Shown here one piece after another: positions 33,516 through 47,929 of a stretch of 64,000 nucleotides of DNA; position 1 is the first letter of the stretch; the number at the start of each line of letters is the position of its first letter. A program made the position numbers and the translations under genes. The notes beneath the pieces were generated by a model that was not told where the DNA came from, ran no database searches, and was given only the letters and a program-made list of their open reading frames with translations. This stretch comes from Tenrec ecaudatus. Lineage: Eukaryota > Chordata > Mammalia > Afrosoricida > Tenrecidae. The DNA lies in assembly GCF_050624435.1 (NCBI RefSeq), contig NC_134542.1, positions 115,489,677 to 115,553,676 on the forward strand, written 5' to 3'.

Positions 33516-36029
33516 TTCATATCTAGGTACAAATGAGTATAGTAGCGTGGAATTATGTATAAAAAATATATGTAGCTTCCTATCCAGTTCAGAATGAAAG
33601 GTTCAGATAAACCAGTGCCTTGAAGTTAATAGTCAGCGTATTGCTTTAACTTTTTGTGTTGTATAGCTAGTTTAGAAGCGCGGCACTTGAAACAGACTTA
33701 CATACACAGCTGTTTTCTTAAGCACAGGTTTCTTTTATTGTACTCCCTGTAAACTTAGTAAGAATTTGGATCTGTTAGATTTTTACCATAACTATCAAAT
33801 TTGTAGACACAAGAGAAGTTGATTATCTCAGTCCATATGTAATAGGGTAACAATTAAAGATAATCCCTAAAAATAATGACTTTGTTTCTCTTTAGATAAG
33901 TTCTACCTAGAATGACTTGATTTACCCAGAACAAGAAAAGTTCCCCTTCTGGTTTCTTAGATTTAGCTGTTCTGCTGGCCTCTCGTGCAAAAGCAATGCT
34001 TTTTTGCAGAGGACTAAACGTGGAACGCTGACCCGGGCGGAGGTGTAAGATGTGTCAGATTCGGATGAGGTCTGCTCGGTGCTCTTCCTTTGCTCAGTTA
34101 GTTGACCGAGCTGGATTTGAAGACAGAGGTTCTTCTGAGCACAGTGAGCGTGGGGCAGGGGTATCCAAGCCTCTGAACGATTGGTCCGTGTTCTCTTCCG
34201 CCAGCAGGAATGACTGGTCTAGATGTGCTAGCACAGTGTGCCCCTCATTGCAGTGATGGGCTTTTTGTTGGTCTGATAAGTAATCAAAATAGTTTAGGAT
34301 GGTTTTGAAATATTTTTCCTTCATTTTTATTTACTGTTAAGGAACATCTTATGTGGAGTCATGTCTTTTGGTTTATCCCTTTTTTGTAGCCTAAATCTTT
34401 ACCCCATGATGCCCAGTTCTCAAATTAAACCATTTTTTTTAAACTGCTAGTGAATATTCTCAAGCATGTAAATAACTAGATAGAAATTAGGGCATATCAT
34501 AATTATCATGTGGATTACTAGGAAGTGATGTCTTATTTAATCAGATAGATGTAGTCAAGAAAGGTGCCTGTCTTTCTAGCAGTTGACTTGACTTGAAGAG
34601 CCTAACTGCTGGGGGAAGTAAGAAAACAGTGCTTTTTCTTAAAATCATATAAATCTATTTTCTTCATAAATGCTGCACATTAATGTGCCTGTTTGAACAG
34701 TCAGCAGATAGAAAATGTGGGCACAGAATGGTTTGTAAACAAACAATCTGTTAAACTTCTATTAATGCTATATAAGCTGTGACAGTTATTGCAGAAATTA
34801 ATTTCCATTAGATAACAGGTTGAAGTGCATTGGTTTGGCTAGCTACAAGAGCCAGATGGCAGGAAACCCTATTTAATGACCCCGCTGTGGAGTGTCTGTT
34901 AGTGAGATGCAGTTCGTCTCTCTGTGCGTCTCTGTAGTGATGAAACCGGCCTTCGGTTTTAAGTAGGTTGGCAGGTTTTGAAAGCAGAAGATGAGGCAAC
35001 TTGTTTGGATTGGATGAACTGAATGTTTGACTCAACCGCATAATGTAAAAAAGACACAAGTCTTTTTGCATCGTTTAAAATGTAGATATCTTGAAAATAA
35101 ATCTATAGGAAGAGATTTTAAATGGTCTCTATTGTTTTATAAGAAGTGATTCATGTATGCCTTTGAGTTTATATGAATATTTAACCCTGGTAGATGGAAA
35201 TCTGAAGTTATTTATTTTCTGGGCTTTTGTTGTTTTGTTTTTAGTAAAAGTACACTTTGCTGTCAGCAGTGCTTTCAGAGGGTAGTGCTGTCTAACTAAC
35301 TAATCTGCTTGCACTCAGGATCCAGCCTTTTGACATGGGGCAAGTAATTGCATTTCTTCTAATAAGATTAGATGCAAGACTGGGGTTCTTCATCTAACTC
35401 ATCGGACCCAGTTGGTTTGAAATCAGTCTAGAGCTCTCTGTTCATTGTCAGAACTAATCTGGTCTAAAAGCAGAGTAGAAGAGAGAAACTGGGGAAGAGA
35501 AGGCGAGCATACAGGAAGGTGACGATTGATAGAAAGTTTAGAGTACTGATATTAATTGTTTTCTGCGCCATCCTGGGAAATCGGTATTATGATGTCAACC
35601 ATTTATTGTGGGGTTTCCCCCAAATTATAAACAACACACTTTATAATAATAACAACACATGGCTATAATCTGTTAGTAATGGTTCCAGTGAAAGCATATT
35701 CATTCCTTGTCAAGTGCTAAAATATTTCTTTAAGACAGCATTATTATACTATACAAAGTGATAAATAATACATCATATAATGGGTTTGCCTCTTTAAGAA
35801 CAAAAAAAGAATTCAGTGTGTAAGATGCTTTATTAATTATTTAAAACTATTTTTCTTTTATGGAAATCTTACAAATGAAAACATTTGTTCACTAAGCATT
35901 TCTAAGAGAATAGCTATATATTCTACCTTATTTAATTTAATGATCATATATAATCATTACATATCAGCATGTCTTGTTACCTTCTATCTATTAATATTTA
36001 TTTGTGTGTTTTTTGTTCTTCTTTACTAT

Positions 36030-36120
36030 TAGACTTAGAAAATTTTTGAGAGCAAGAATGGTTTTCTTTTTCTGTATTTTCCAGCAAAGCCTAGAACACT
36101 TAGTGAATGCTCACTTGATT
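36030..36120 (+). repeat. L2 3'-end relic
   Basis: tttgagagcaagaatggttt, then ttccagcaaagcctagaaca and gtgaatgctcac follow the old L2 terminus. Short and diverged. Confidence 0.5.
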
Positions 36121-36147
36121 TAATTAGATTTTGTTATTGACTTGTAG

Positions 36148-36259
36148 ACATCAACTAGCCAGGCTATCTTCCGTCTCCAGTCTGGCATCTGCCATCTCTT
36201 CCGAGAGACGCTAATTAACAAAGGGTTTGTGGAAATACAGACTCCCAAAATTATTTCAG
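36148..36259 (+). CDS. DARS1: DARS1 exon 8: class II motif 1
   Basis: Encodes residues 189 to 226 (first base), starting [13 protein letters not shown] and ending [10 protein letters not shown]. The helix-strand [17 protein letters not shown] with invariant Pro221 is class II motif 1, which forms the homodimer interface. The acceptor is cttgtag and the donor gtatgc. I recall Val195 in human, Ile here. The exon lies about 300 bp upstream of a 1.06-kb L1 insertion. Confidence 0.97.
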
Positions 36260-36571
36260 GTATGCTTCAGAATAATGCCTCCTAACTCTTGGAAATGCTC
36301 TGGGTTTATACAGAATTACTTAATACTGTGTGTTTTTGTTGGTGGTGTTATTTTGGTGGGTTTGGTTTGGTTTTGGAATTCCAAGTGAGTCCCTTGTTGC
36401 GAGAGAAGCTGTGTGTTGACAGCTGTGCCGCCATCAGCGGTGCGCCACCGGCCCTCCCTTCAGGAGTGGGGTGCGATAGCGAGGACAGGATGAGGCAGTA
36501 ACACACACAAAGCCGGCTTCCATCTCACATCAGCTGCAGCAGGAACTGCTTTCATTAGGCAGGTTTCTTTC

Positions 36572-37634
36572 TTTCTTTTTTTTTTTTTTTATTTTAACAA
36601 TTTATTGGGGCTGATACAATTCTTTTCACAGTTCATACATATACATACATCAATTGTATAAAGCACATCTGTACAGTCTTTGCCCTAATCATTTTTTTCT
36701 CTTCTTTTACATTTTATTAGGGACTCAAACAACTCTTACCACAATCCATACATATACATACATCAATTGTATAAAGCACATCCATACATTCCCTGCCCCA
36801 ATCATTCTCAAGGCATTTGCTCTCCACTTAAGCCCCTTGCATCAGGTCCTCTTTTTTCCACCCCCCTCCCTCCCCATTTCCCCCTCCCTCATATGCCCTT
36901 GGTAATTTATACCTCGTTATTTTGTCATATCTTGCCCTATCCGGAGTCTCCCTTCCCCCCTTCTCTGCTGTCCCTCTCCCAGGGAAGAGGTCACATGTGG
37001 ATCCTTGTAATCAGTTCCCCCTTTCCAACCCACTCACCCTCCACTCTCCCAGCATCGTCCCTCACTCCCTTGGTCCTGAAGGTATCATCCACCCTGGATT
37101 CCCTGTACCTCCAACCCTCATATGTACCAGTGTACAGCCTCTGTCCTATCCAGCCCTGCAAGGTAGAATTCGGATCATGGTAGTTGGGGGGAGGAAGCAT
37201 CCAGGATCTGGGGGAAAGCTGTGTTCTTCATCGATACTACCTCACACCCTAATTAACCCATCTCCTCTCCTAAACCCCTCTATGAGGGGATCTCCATTGG
37301 CCAACACTTGGGCCTTGGGTCTCCACTCTGCACTTCCCCCTTCATTTAATATGATATATATATACATATATACACATACATATATACATATATACATATA
37401 CACATATATACACATACATACACACACTTATATCTTTTTTTTTTTTGCATGATGCCTTATACCTGGTCCCTTGGGCACCTCGTGATCGCACTGGCCGATG
37501 TGCTTCTTCCATGTGGGCTTATTTGCTTCTGAGCTAGATGGCCGCTTGTTCACCTTCAAGCCTTTAAGACCCCAGACACTATCTCTTTTGAAAGCCGGGC
37601 ACCATCAGCTTTCTTCACCACATTTGCTTATGCA
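36572..37634 (-). mobile_element. L1 insertion with dimeric 3' end and perfect 15-bp TSD
   Basis: Perfect copies of aggcaggtttctttc flank it (36557-36571 and 37635-37649). After a T run the 3' terminus appears twice in tandem (aatttattggggctgatac at 36599; acattttattagggactc at 36709). It then runs through the 3' UTR to the cttcaccacatttgcttatg block. A (TA/CA)n array lies at 37350-37428. Antisense open frames up to 176 residues are 3' UTR only. Confidence 0.93.
37350..37428 (+). repeat. (TA/CA)n microsatellite inside L1 3' UTR
   Basis: A mixed array of TATA and CACA units followed by a T run, placed at the same 3' UTR point as the (TG)n at 26009. Confidence 0.9.
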
Positions 37635-38081
37635 AGGCAGGTTTCTTTCGAAATGGGATTGCAATTTTGTTTTCTACAAACCGCATTGTAAAATCACGAG
37701 ATACTACAAATGGGGTAATCTCATTAATTCTCACTCATTTGAAAATCTTACCTGACTCATTTTACCATTATTGGAGTTGCTTAAGTAACACCTTTCTGTG
37801 TGTTTTAAGTAACGATTACAAATGATATTTAGATTGGTTATAAATATATCTGTGTTTATTTATTTTTCCAACCCCAAAGTCATTTTAATAGATTTGAAAT
37901 TGACACAGGAAGGAAGGGAATACATTCAAGTGAAGGTATTCTCAAAGACGTATGTCTGACTTACCTAGAAACTGTTTAGAAAAACATGTAAGGAGAATAA
38001 ACCGATCCATGAGGATTTATCTGCCATGATGGCTTTCCCTTTTTTTTAAGTAAACTACTTGAACTACTTGTTTTTTTTTAG

Positions 38082-38390
<309 letters not shown>

Positions 38391-38620
38391 TAACTGCCTC
38401 AATATTAGGCTTTATTCAGTGTTTTAGGTATTTCAAAAAGATAAAATGAAGCATGTGCCACAAGACTTTGGCAACCGAGTGTCATTTGTGTGACTATATA
38501 TAAACCTTAGCATTATACAAAGGGATTTTAAAAAGTTCCTAGAAAAGCTCCATCCTGTATTCCCACAGAATGCTGGGCAGTTGTTTTTTTTAATCTTGGA
38601 GATACTTCACTTTAAAAATT

Positions 38621-38805
38621 CATGCCATTGCCATCCAATCAATTCTGACTCCTAGTGACCAACCATATGGAACTGCTCCCTAGGCTTTCTGAGGCTATGA
38701 ATCTTTATAGGAATGGACAGCCTCATCTTTCTTCTGTGGAGCAGCTGGTGGGTTTGAACTACTGACCTCGTGTGTAGCAGTCCACTGTGCCACTAAGGCC
38801 TTCCT
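38621..38805 (-). repeat. AfroSINE copy (minus)
   Basis: tgccattgccatccaatcaa at the left, gtgggtttgaactactgacc as the B-box side and gtgccactaaggcc at the head. Diverged but nearly complete. Confidence 0.8.
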
Positions 38806-39321
38806 ATGTTTCATTTTGAATTAACTAACTCCCATTTGGATGAAACGTTATACTCTCCATCGGTAATACAGAACAGGTAGTCACAGTCTTCCAAAAGTAA
38901 AGGTTATTTTTTTTCCAGGAGCCTCCTGAAGCCCCCTTGTGTATTATAGTAACTTCTTGTTTTAAAGATATAATGTGTTAAAAGCCAAGCACTGGGACAG
39001 AATCATGTGGCAGATTCTTTTATGAGCTTGATTATAAGCAAAATACCAGCTTTACATCATTCTTTAAAATGTACCAAGTTATTTCTTAGAAGTTTGTTGA
39101 TGGCTTAATAAAAGTTAAGTGCTTGCTAATGGAGAAACTGGCAAGATCATTCAGTGTCTTACCTGAATTTATTAACCACCTGCTGCATATATAGCTTCAT
39201 GCTAGGTACCATGTACATGAAGAAGAACCAACCAGCACTTCTCAAAAATGCACATGACTCACCCGGGGATCTTGTTCAGTGCAGATTCTGATCAGTAGAT
39301 CTGGGATCAGGCCTAAGATTT

Positions 39322-39538
39322 TTTTATTAATCATTTTAATATTGGGGGTTCTTACAGCTCTTATCACAATCCATCCATTGTGTCAAACACATTTGTACAT
39401 ATGTTACCATTATCATTTTCAAAACATTTTCTTTCTACTTGAGCTCTTGGCTTCCCCTTCCCCCTCCCCCGCCCTCCCTCATTAACCCTTGATAATTATT
39501 ATATATAAATATATAAGTATATATGATATATAAATTAT
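39322..39538 (-). mobile_element. L1 3' end (minus) with TSD
   Basis: tttttattaatcattttaat opens the terminus. It ends after ttaacccttgataattatta and a short TA array. The flanks aggcctaagattt and aggctaagattt are the target duplication, with one indel. Confidence 0.8.
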
Positions 39539-39779
39539 TTAGGCTAAGATTTCTGTGGTTTTTACATGTTCTCTCGTAATATCAGTGCTGCTAGTTTGCA
39601 GAGCACAGTTTGAATGGCAAGGGAATACCCACCCTGTTTCCTAGGCAGGATAAAACATGCATAATCAAATTATTTTCACATTGCATAATCATCAGACTGG
39701 TGTTAATTATATAGACTGGATAGTAAGTTCAAAAGAGGGAAAAGGTGGAATTTGCTTCAGTCACCATAAGAGAAAATTC

Positions 39780-39841
39780 AAACAAAAGTGGGCATTGTGG
39801 ATAAAAATCCATTTTTCCACCAACTTTTTGAAGCCCCCTCA
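39780..39841. repeat. 80-bp palindromic mini-element, partial
   Basis: ggataaaaatccatttttcc then accaactttttgaagccccc gives one good arm; the left arm is eroded. Confidence 0.5.
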
Positions 39842-40411
39842 TTGAGTCAACAGAGATGTCATTGTAGTGGACACCATTCGGTCTCAGTGTGTTGTGCATT
39901 TGGCCACAGCGTCTTTTTATGGGGGCGTTTGGGAATCATGAGTGACTGAGGAAAGAACGTGCTCCAGGAGTCTAAATCTGACAGCCCAGTCAGGAAGACC
40001 ATGGAGGAGCAAAGTACAGTTGGGATAGCTGTACTTTGGACCAAGTTAATGGCTAGTGTGTGCCTAATGTTCACTTGTGCAGGGGCTTGTTTCGTTTGAG
40101 TGAAATTGTCATGAGTGGGAACTCCTCAGTGTATGGGTCATACCTACACCTGTTTTAAATTGCTGAGAAGACACCTCAGGGTCTTGCGTTTGCTTTGGCA
40201 TTTCATGGACCCTCATTTACAAACTGACCTTTGAGGCTTTTGCTAGATGACTGTAGGAGTTTGTCATGACCATGGTACCCAAAAGGAAGCCAAACAGATG
40301 GCTCTTCAAAGGTCCATCCAGCCCTGTAAGGAGAAGATTTGGAGACTCCTCTAATTTTGGGTTTGAATCTTAGCTTCTTTAAACTTGAAAGTACCATTTA
40401 CCGTTTATTGA

Positions 40412-40573
<162 letters not shown>

Positions 40574-40664
40574 TAAAACGTATTTTTTTAACCTTACTCT
40601 TTTTACATTTAAATCAGCTCAGGTTCTATAATTAAAGGCAATCATTGATTTGAAACATGCAAAT

Positions 40665-40800
40665 TTGAGCCTCAGTTTCCTCAGCTGTTAGCTGGAGATA
40701 ATATGATTACCCACCTCGGTGCTGTGTTGTGAGAATTAAATAAATTAGCATGTGTAAATTGCTTCACCTGTGCCTGGCATATGGCATGCACTCAATGTAG
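40665..40800 (+). repeat. MIR SINE relic
   Basis: gagcctcagtttcctcagct, then gagaattaaataaattagca and gtgcctggcatatggcatgc: three consecutive MIR core/3' blocks in correct order. Confidence 0.8.
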
Positions 40801-40994
40801 ACATAAACTGATCCAGGACTTAACCGTTTCTGACACAAGCTTAATTTGCATGTGGACAGACTCATTAAGACTCGGGATCTAGTAGAATGAAGGGACTTTT
40901 TACCTGTAGGTGTAGGATCTGGTGAATTGACCAGAAAATTACTAGATGTGTTCAAAGTGCTCTGAAAATTAAACTATAGGAAATGCCCACTGGT

Positions 40995-41085
40995 AACTGC
41001 TGCTGTGTGTGCCTCAGATCGATTCCAACTCATAGGGGCCCGCCTGACCCCTTAGGTGCAGATAGTTTCCAGGCAACTCCTTTAG
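40995..41085 (-). repeat. AfroSINE fragment (minus)
   Basis: gatcgattccaactcatagg followed by cttaggtgcagatagtttcc resembles the inverted SINE tail. Ends are not clear. Confidence 0.5.
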
Positions 41086-41180
41086 CCTGTGAAACATTTT
41101 GATGCCATCTATTTTTAGCAACTTAAAATCAAAAAAGTCCACACATCAGAAATTGAGGTTTTCTTTTAAACCAAAGTCTC

Positions 41181-41686
41181 TGTGTTAGTCCAGATGGACT
41201 AGAGAAACAAATTCATAGATTCTCATGTGTATAAGAGTTTTATATAAAAGACTGATTGTATATTAAGAAAACATCCCAGACCAGTCCAGGTCAAGTCCAT
41301 AAGTCCATTATTAGCCCATATGTCCGATACCAGTCTGTAAATTCCTCTTCAGACTCACGCAACACATACAGTGACGCTGAGTGCAGGAAGATCACAGGCC
41401 AGTGTGGGTAGAAATTCTTGTGGATCCAGTGGCAGTGGAAGCATCTCAGTGCTGGCATGGGTCTCCACGTGGCACCTCCAGCTCCAAGGCTCTGGCTGCC
41501 GTCAGCATAGCTCCATGTGGCTTGTCAACAGGAATGTCTCCGGGGAGAGTGTCTGGCCTCCAGTGAGCTATTTATCTCCTTTGCATCTCCAAATGAGGTC
41601 ATCGAGTGGCAACCTGATTGACAGGCTAGACCCTACCCTTCACTCTTAATATTCTCAAATTGACACCAGATTATGTAACAACCACA
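41181..41686 (+). repeat. Solo LTR, family A copy 2
   Basis: Starts tgtgttagtccagatggact and ends ccagattatgtaacaaccaca, with TG...CA ends. Closely related to 7284-7863. Flanking pentamers gtctc and gtcat match at 3 of 5 positions. A 92-residue open frame inside is not a gene. Confidence 0.75.
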
Positions 41687-42964
41687 GTCATGATTTTTGA
41701 AATCATGATTAAGGAACAGGTATTTTCTCCTTTTCCTATTTATAATTCAAGAAAGTTTCTGAAGGCCATTTATTTCACACTTGGTCTTAGCCAAAAGACA
41801 AAAAAGTGATGAAGCCTGTTAATTTTAGTATTAGTAGCTCTTCAATTTAACATTGGAGTATGAATTTTCCACTTCGGTTTTTATAACAACAAACCAAGGA
41901 TGGCTTGGGCCCTTGGGATTAATCAGATCTCTAACTTATAGCAAGTCAGACACCATGATCACATGGCCAATGTAAGGTGGCCGTTGGAAAATAAAAGTCT
42001 TCTTTGGGTACCTGCCTGTGTCATTTGTCATTTGGGTTACCTGTCTTGTATCATGTCTCTCTCATTTGTCATGAATACTTACCTCTCATATAAGAAAAAT
42101 ATATGAAATATTGATAGATTGCTTGTATTGTCATTGATTGCCTTTAATGGAGGTTAATATCCAAAGAAAAACAATTTAAAAATCAATCTTTGGGGTCCTC
42201 TTGGCCCTTCTAGTATCAAAATTTTAACAAATCAATGGCTAAGATTTATTGCCCTCATGAAAAATCATTAAGACCATTCAGGAAGTGGTAGTATTTTAAC
42301 TTCTATTGTTTTCACAGAAGGTAAGTAGATATTTTTATTTCCATTAATTTTGGTCAGCGTCAAACCACATCCAGCTGCAAGGAGACTAGTATAATGAATC
42401 CCCATTTATTCTGTGCACGATTTCCGTTTCAGCTGTTAAAATGTAAGCAACTACTGATAGCAACTATAGATAGTTGAACAGGAACACACTTTTTAAATCA
42501 CAATAAAATATCGTCTACAGCAGAAACTCAGTTCTGCAGCAAATACTTGTCTTTGGACCTACTGTGTGTGGGAGGGAGGGTACTGTCCTATGGGGTGATC
42601 AAATGGGAAAGACACTGACACAGGTTTACAGTATGATGAGAAGTCGGTATTGCTTTGTTCTTCCCTGGTGAGAGGAGTGCTAGGCGAGGAAAAGTCCGAT
42701 TCTATTGCCCTGTAAAATATACAGGTTATGTTTCTGTTAGCTGACATGAATTAGAGAGTTTTAAATGTGTAATTTCTACTGTGGTGACAAATGTGAGACT
42801 GAAAAATCATGTTAATATTTTAAGTATTTAAATGTCATTTGTTAACTTAAATAATTTGCTGATAATACTTTTCCTGGTGTTCACACTGATTCAAAGAATT
42901 TGGTTTTTTTATTGCTACAGTGTCCTCTAGTGGGGGAAACATTTATCTCACTTGCTTTTATTAA

Positions 42965-44267
<1,303 letters not shown>

Positions 44268-44310
44268 TACACCGAATGAAAAACTGTTGGGTCGTTTAGT
44301 AAAAGAAAAG
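44268..44310 (+). CDS. DARS1: DARS1 exon 12: 43-bp microexon-like coding exon
   Basis: Encodes S369 (last base) to K383: TPNEKLLGRLVKEK. Human has GHLVKEK, so His to Arg. At 43 bp it is the shortest coding exon here. Skipping it would shift the frame. The acceptor ctcttccag is good and the donor gtaagg strong, which suits definition of a short exon. It is followed by an 11.9-kb intron carrying a full-length L1. Confidence 0.95.
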
Positions 44311-44564
44311 GTAAGGCTCTTTTGTACACATTGAATTAGTCAAAATCTGAAATGCATTAGGTACTGAAAATAGCAGTGCCCAAAGCAGCTTCCCGGCATG
44401 GACGTTTTTTAAAAGCTAGAAGGTGGTGGTGCTGTTTCGCTTTTTAGGGGTGGGGAAGGCAGGCAGCAGGAACACGAAGAGCTTCCTGGAAGACTGGGAA
44501 ATATTCACACAGGCCCTGCCCGACATAGATTGAGCTGTGTTGCCCTAGGCTGTCTCTAAAAGTG

Positions 44565-45235
44565 ATGGGATCTGGTAACAGGCATCAGAAGAACCCAAAA
44601 CAGCCAACCAAACAAGAAAAGCCATCTTTTTGAGAACGAAAGGGCTGGAGCAGAGACTCAAAACCCATCTGTAGACAAGGGGACATCCCCTCACAGAAGG
44701 GTCACAGGGAAGGGGTGGGGCAACCAGAGTGCAGTATAGCACAGTATTTCTCTGGTTCCTTGGGGCTTCCTCATTTCCCCCCCCCCCCCTATCATGACCC
44801 CCGGCCTGCCTTTCACTGCTGGCTAGACCAGAGCACATACACAGGTGCAGATAAGAGATAAGAGCTCTTACACATGGAATCCAGGAACTGGAATGGGAGT
44901 AGGGATACCAGGAAGATAAGGGGAAGGTGGGAAGAGGGGAGGAAGGGAGAACCAATTGCAGTGCTCTACACATAACCACGCCACACCCCCAGGGCTACTA
45001 TAACAACAGAAACCATGGGGGGTGGGAGACAATGGGATCAGTGTAAGATATGAAAATAATAATAATTTCTAATTTATCAAGGGGCCATGAGGGTGGGAGG
45101 TGGGAAGGCAGGGAAAGAGCTGACACCAAGGGGGCAAGTAGAAAGTAACTGTTTAGAAAATATTATGCTTGATACAATTGATGTATGGATTGTTATAAGA
45201 GCTGGAAAAGCCCCCAATAAAATGATCTTTTAGTT
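44565..45235 (+). mobile_element. L1 3' UTR copy (plus)
   Basis: Ends aaagcccccaataaaatgat. Contains gggtcacagggaagg and gaatccaggaactggaatgg in the order of the family 3' UTR. More diverged than the nested copies at 25-27 kb. Antisense 144-residue frame is spurious. Confidence 0.8.
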
Positions 45236-45656
45236 TAAAAACTAAAATAACAAGATTGTGGATATTTATCCTGAAAAATAAAATAGAAGTGATTCCTAGT
45301 TCAAATTAGCTAAAAGGGACCTCAAAATGATTTGAAACTATAATTGTCTCTCCTAAGAAGCCTGAAGGAGGAAAGAATGCACTTCTTTTCTTTCCTAGGT
45401 GAAAACTACTTCCCATTCCAATTCCTTAAACTCAGAATATAACAAAAACAAATTTGCTGTGGTCTTTAGCAATTGTGTAAAGAAAACATTGCCTGAGCTC
45501 CTCCTGCTGGCTGCACGCAAAACTTCAAAACTGACTGAGCATAGCTTTAAAGCCTGTTAAATCTAATCACTAGGTTTAGAAAAAAGTGTTTAACAGCAAA
45601 AAGTTGATATGTTATTCATTTATTTTGAATTAAATCTTGGTAATATCAGATTCTTT

Positions 45657-47925
45657 TTTTTGTTTTTTTAATCATTTTATTAGGAGCTCATGCAACCCTT
45701 ATCAAAATCCATACATACACCAGTTGTATAAAGTACATTACTACATTCGTTACCCTCATCATTCTCAAAACATTTGCTCTTCACGTAAGCCCTTGGCATC
45801 AGCTCCTCATTTTTCCCCCTCCCTCTCCGCTGCCCCCTCCCTCATGAAACCCTGATCATTTATAAATTATTATTTTGTCATATCTTACACTGTCCGATGT
45901 CTCCCACACCCTCTTCTCTGCTGTCCATCCCCCAGGGAGGAGGTTGTATGTAGATCCTTGGAATCGGTTCCCCCTTGTTACCCCACACTCCCAGTATTGC
46001 CATTCACACCACTGGTCGTGAAGGGATCATCCTCCCTGGATTCCCTGTTTCCAGTTCCTATGTGTACCAATGTGCATCCTCTGGTCTAGCCGTATTTGTA
46101 AGGTAGAATTGGGATCATGATAGTGGGGGAGGGGTGGCATTTAGGAACTAGAGGAAAGTTGTATGTTTCATCCTTGCTACACGGCACCCTGACCGGCTCA
46201 TCCCTTCCCCGTAACCCTTCTGTAAGGGGATGTCCAGTTGCCTACACATGGGTTTTGGGTCCCCACTCTGCACTCCCCTCCCCCTCATTCACAATGATAG
46301 GATTTTTTTGTTCTTTGATGCCTGATACCCGATCCCTTCTACACCTCGTGATCACACAGGCTGGTGTACTGCTTCCATGTGGGCTTTGTTTCTTCTGAGC
46401 TAGATGGCCAATTATTTACCTTCAAGCCTTTAAAACCCTAGACTATATATCTTTTGATAGCTGGTCTCCATCAGCTTTCTTCACCACATTTTCTTATGCA
46501 CCCACTTTGTCTTTAGCGATCATGTCAGGAAGGTGAGCATCATGGAATGCCAGTGTAATAGAACAAAGTATTCTTCCATTGAGGGAATACTTGAGTTGAG
46601 GACCAATGTTCACCTGCTACCTAAATACTAAATCTATAAATATATGCACATAAATCTATTTCCCCATCCTCGTATCTAAATATATTTTCATATGTACATG
46701 CCTTTATTTAGACTTCTATACATGCCCTTTGCCTTTTAGCTCTTTCCTCTATTTTCTTCCTGTCCCACTATCATGCTTAGCCTTCATTTGGGTTACAGTA
46801 ATTCTTCTCGGTTACATTACTCTTGATCAATCCCTGCCGGGCCTCCTACACCTTCCTTACCACAGATTTGGATCACTTGTTCCCTTGTCCCTGGGTTTGT
46901 TAACACCACTTCCTTTACCCCCTCCCATGTCCCCCCGGAACTGTCAGTCCCATTGTTTTCTCATCCAGATTGTTCATCCAGCCTATCTTATCTAGACAGA
47001 CCTGTGGAGATAATAACATGCACAAAAACAAGACAGAGGAAAACCAAGCTACAAAAGAAAACAAAAAAACAACTAAAAGCCAATGACAAATAAAACCAAA
47101 ACAACACAATAACAAAAAAGAAAAGCTTGTAGTTAGTTCAAGGACTGCTTGTTGGCCTTTGGGAGTGTTTCAGTCAAGTCTGATGGGGTGCCAAGCCCTG
47201 GGCACAAAGTCTATTTTTGGTATTCCCTGGAAACTTCATTGCTCTGTTCCCCTTGCTGCTCTGTTGCACGCTCTTAGTATTTTGCCTCGGTGTGGTGTGA
47301 TCAGATCAGGCGCAATTCCCACACTGTGTCTCCTGTGATATCTTCTCTAGGCTCAGTGTTGTCCTCAGTGGGGGATGTCGTGTCTCAGAGTGGGGCCAGC
47401 CATATGGTCTTCTGTGTGGATTGGCTGCTCTGAGCAGGAATATCGTCTTAAAGGCTTGGTGGGTCAGGATGTGTTCCACTCTCTCTTCCTCCCCCTTTCA
47501 TTTGCTCCCGTGTGATCTGATCAGATATGTCCCTCTCCCTGAGCTGCAGCTTCAGTACTGTTCTCTGAAATAAATTCTTCTGGGGGAAGAGGCAGCTGTC
47601 CATGTAGTTGGAATTGGGGTCATCCCCTCAGACCTCTCCACTGGTTCCCTACTCCATGCTGGCATGTTGCATTTACATCTTGGAGCACCTGGTTGAAGTC
47701 TGCTCCCACATTCCCTGTGGAGATATAAACAATACCTTCCCCTTGGGTGGGTTAGTGCCCAGTTTCCCTGCTACCTATGTCTTTTTTCTTTTTTACCTTT
47801 CCCCCCTCCCCCACCTTTAGTTGGCTACCATATGAATCCCTGGATTTGGTCTGGCCCCTCTGATGCTACCTGGTCTTCACCCCAGGAATGTTTATATGCA
47901 GTAAATTTTTCCCTATGCCCCTTTT
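45657..47925 (-). repeat. L1 3' UTR, ~2.2 kb reference copy
   Basis: From aatcattttattaggagctc at the terminus to the ORF2 end near 47930. It includes the pyrimidine/purine-rich tract near 45830, the ctagatggcc...cttcaagccttta block near 46400 and the aagcttgtagttagttcaag block near 47130. The ctagatggcc/aagaccc block also resembles the elephant L1 3' UTR as I remember it. Confidence 0.85.
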
Positions 47926-47929
47926 GATT

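Larger units (their letters stand above)
30477..36147 (+). other. DARS1: DARS1 intron 7
   Basis: Contains an unidentified possible retrocopy fragment (30690-31060), an RTE LINE interrupted by a solo LTR (31060-33240), a hAT-like element near 33320 and an L2 relic near 36030. 33530-36020 is AT-rich with nothing recognised; the open frames there are short and unconvincing. Confidence 0.75.

Noticed and set aside
36922-37452. 176-codon plus-strand open frame, and similar frames at 25989-26573 and 36767-37183
   Set aside because: They lie in antisense L1 3' UTR and recur in other L1 copies in shifted frames. Low-complexity Pro/Ser/His content and a microsatellite-coded tail show they are not genes.
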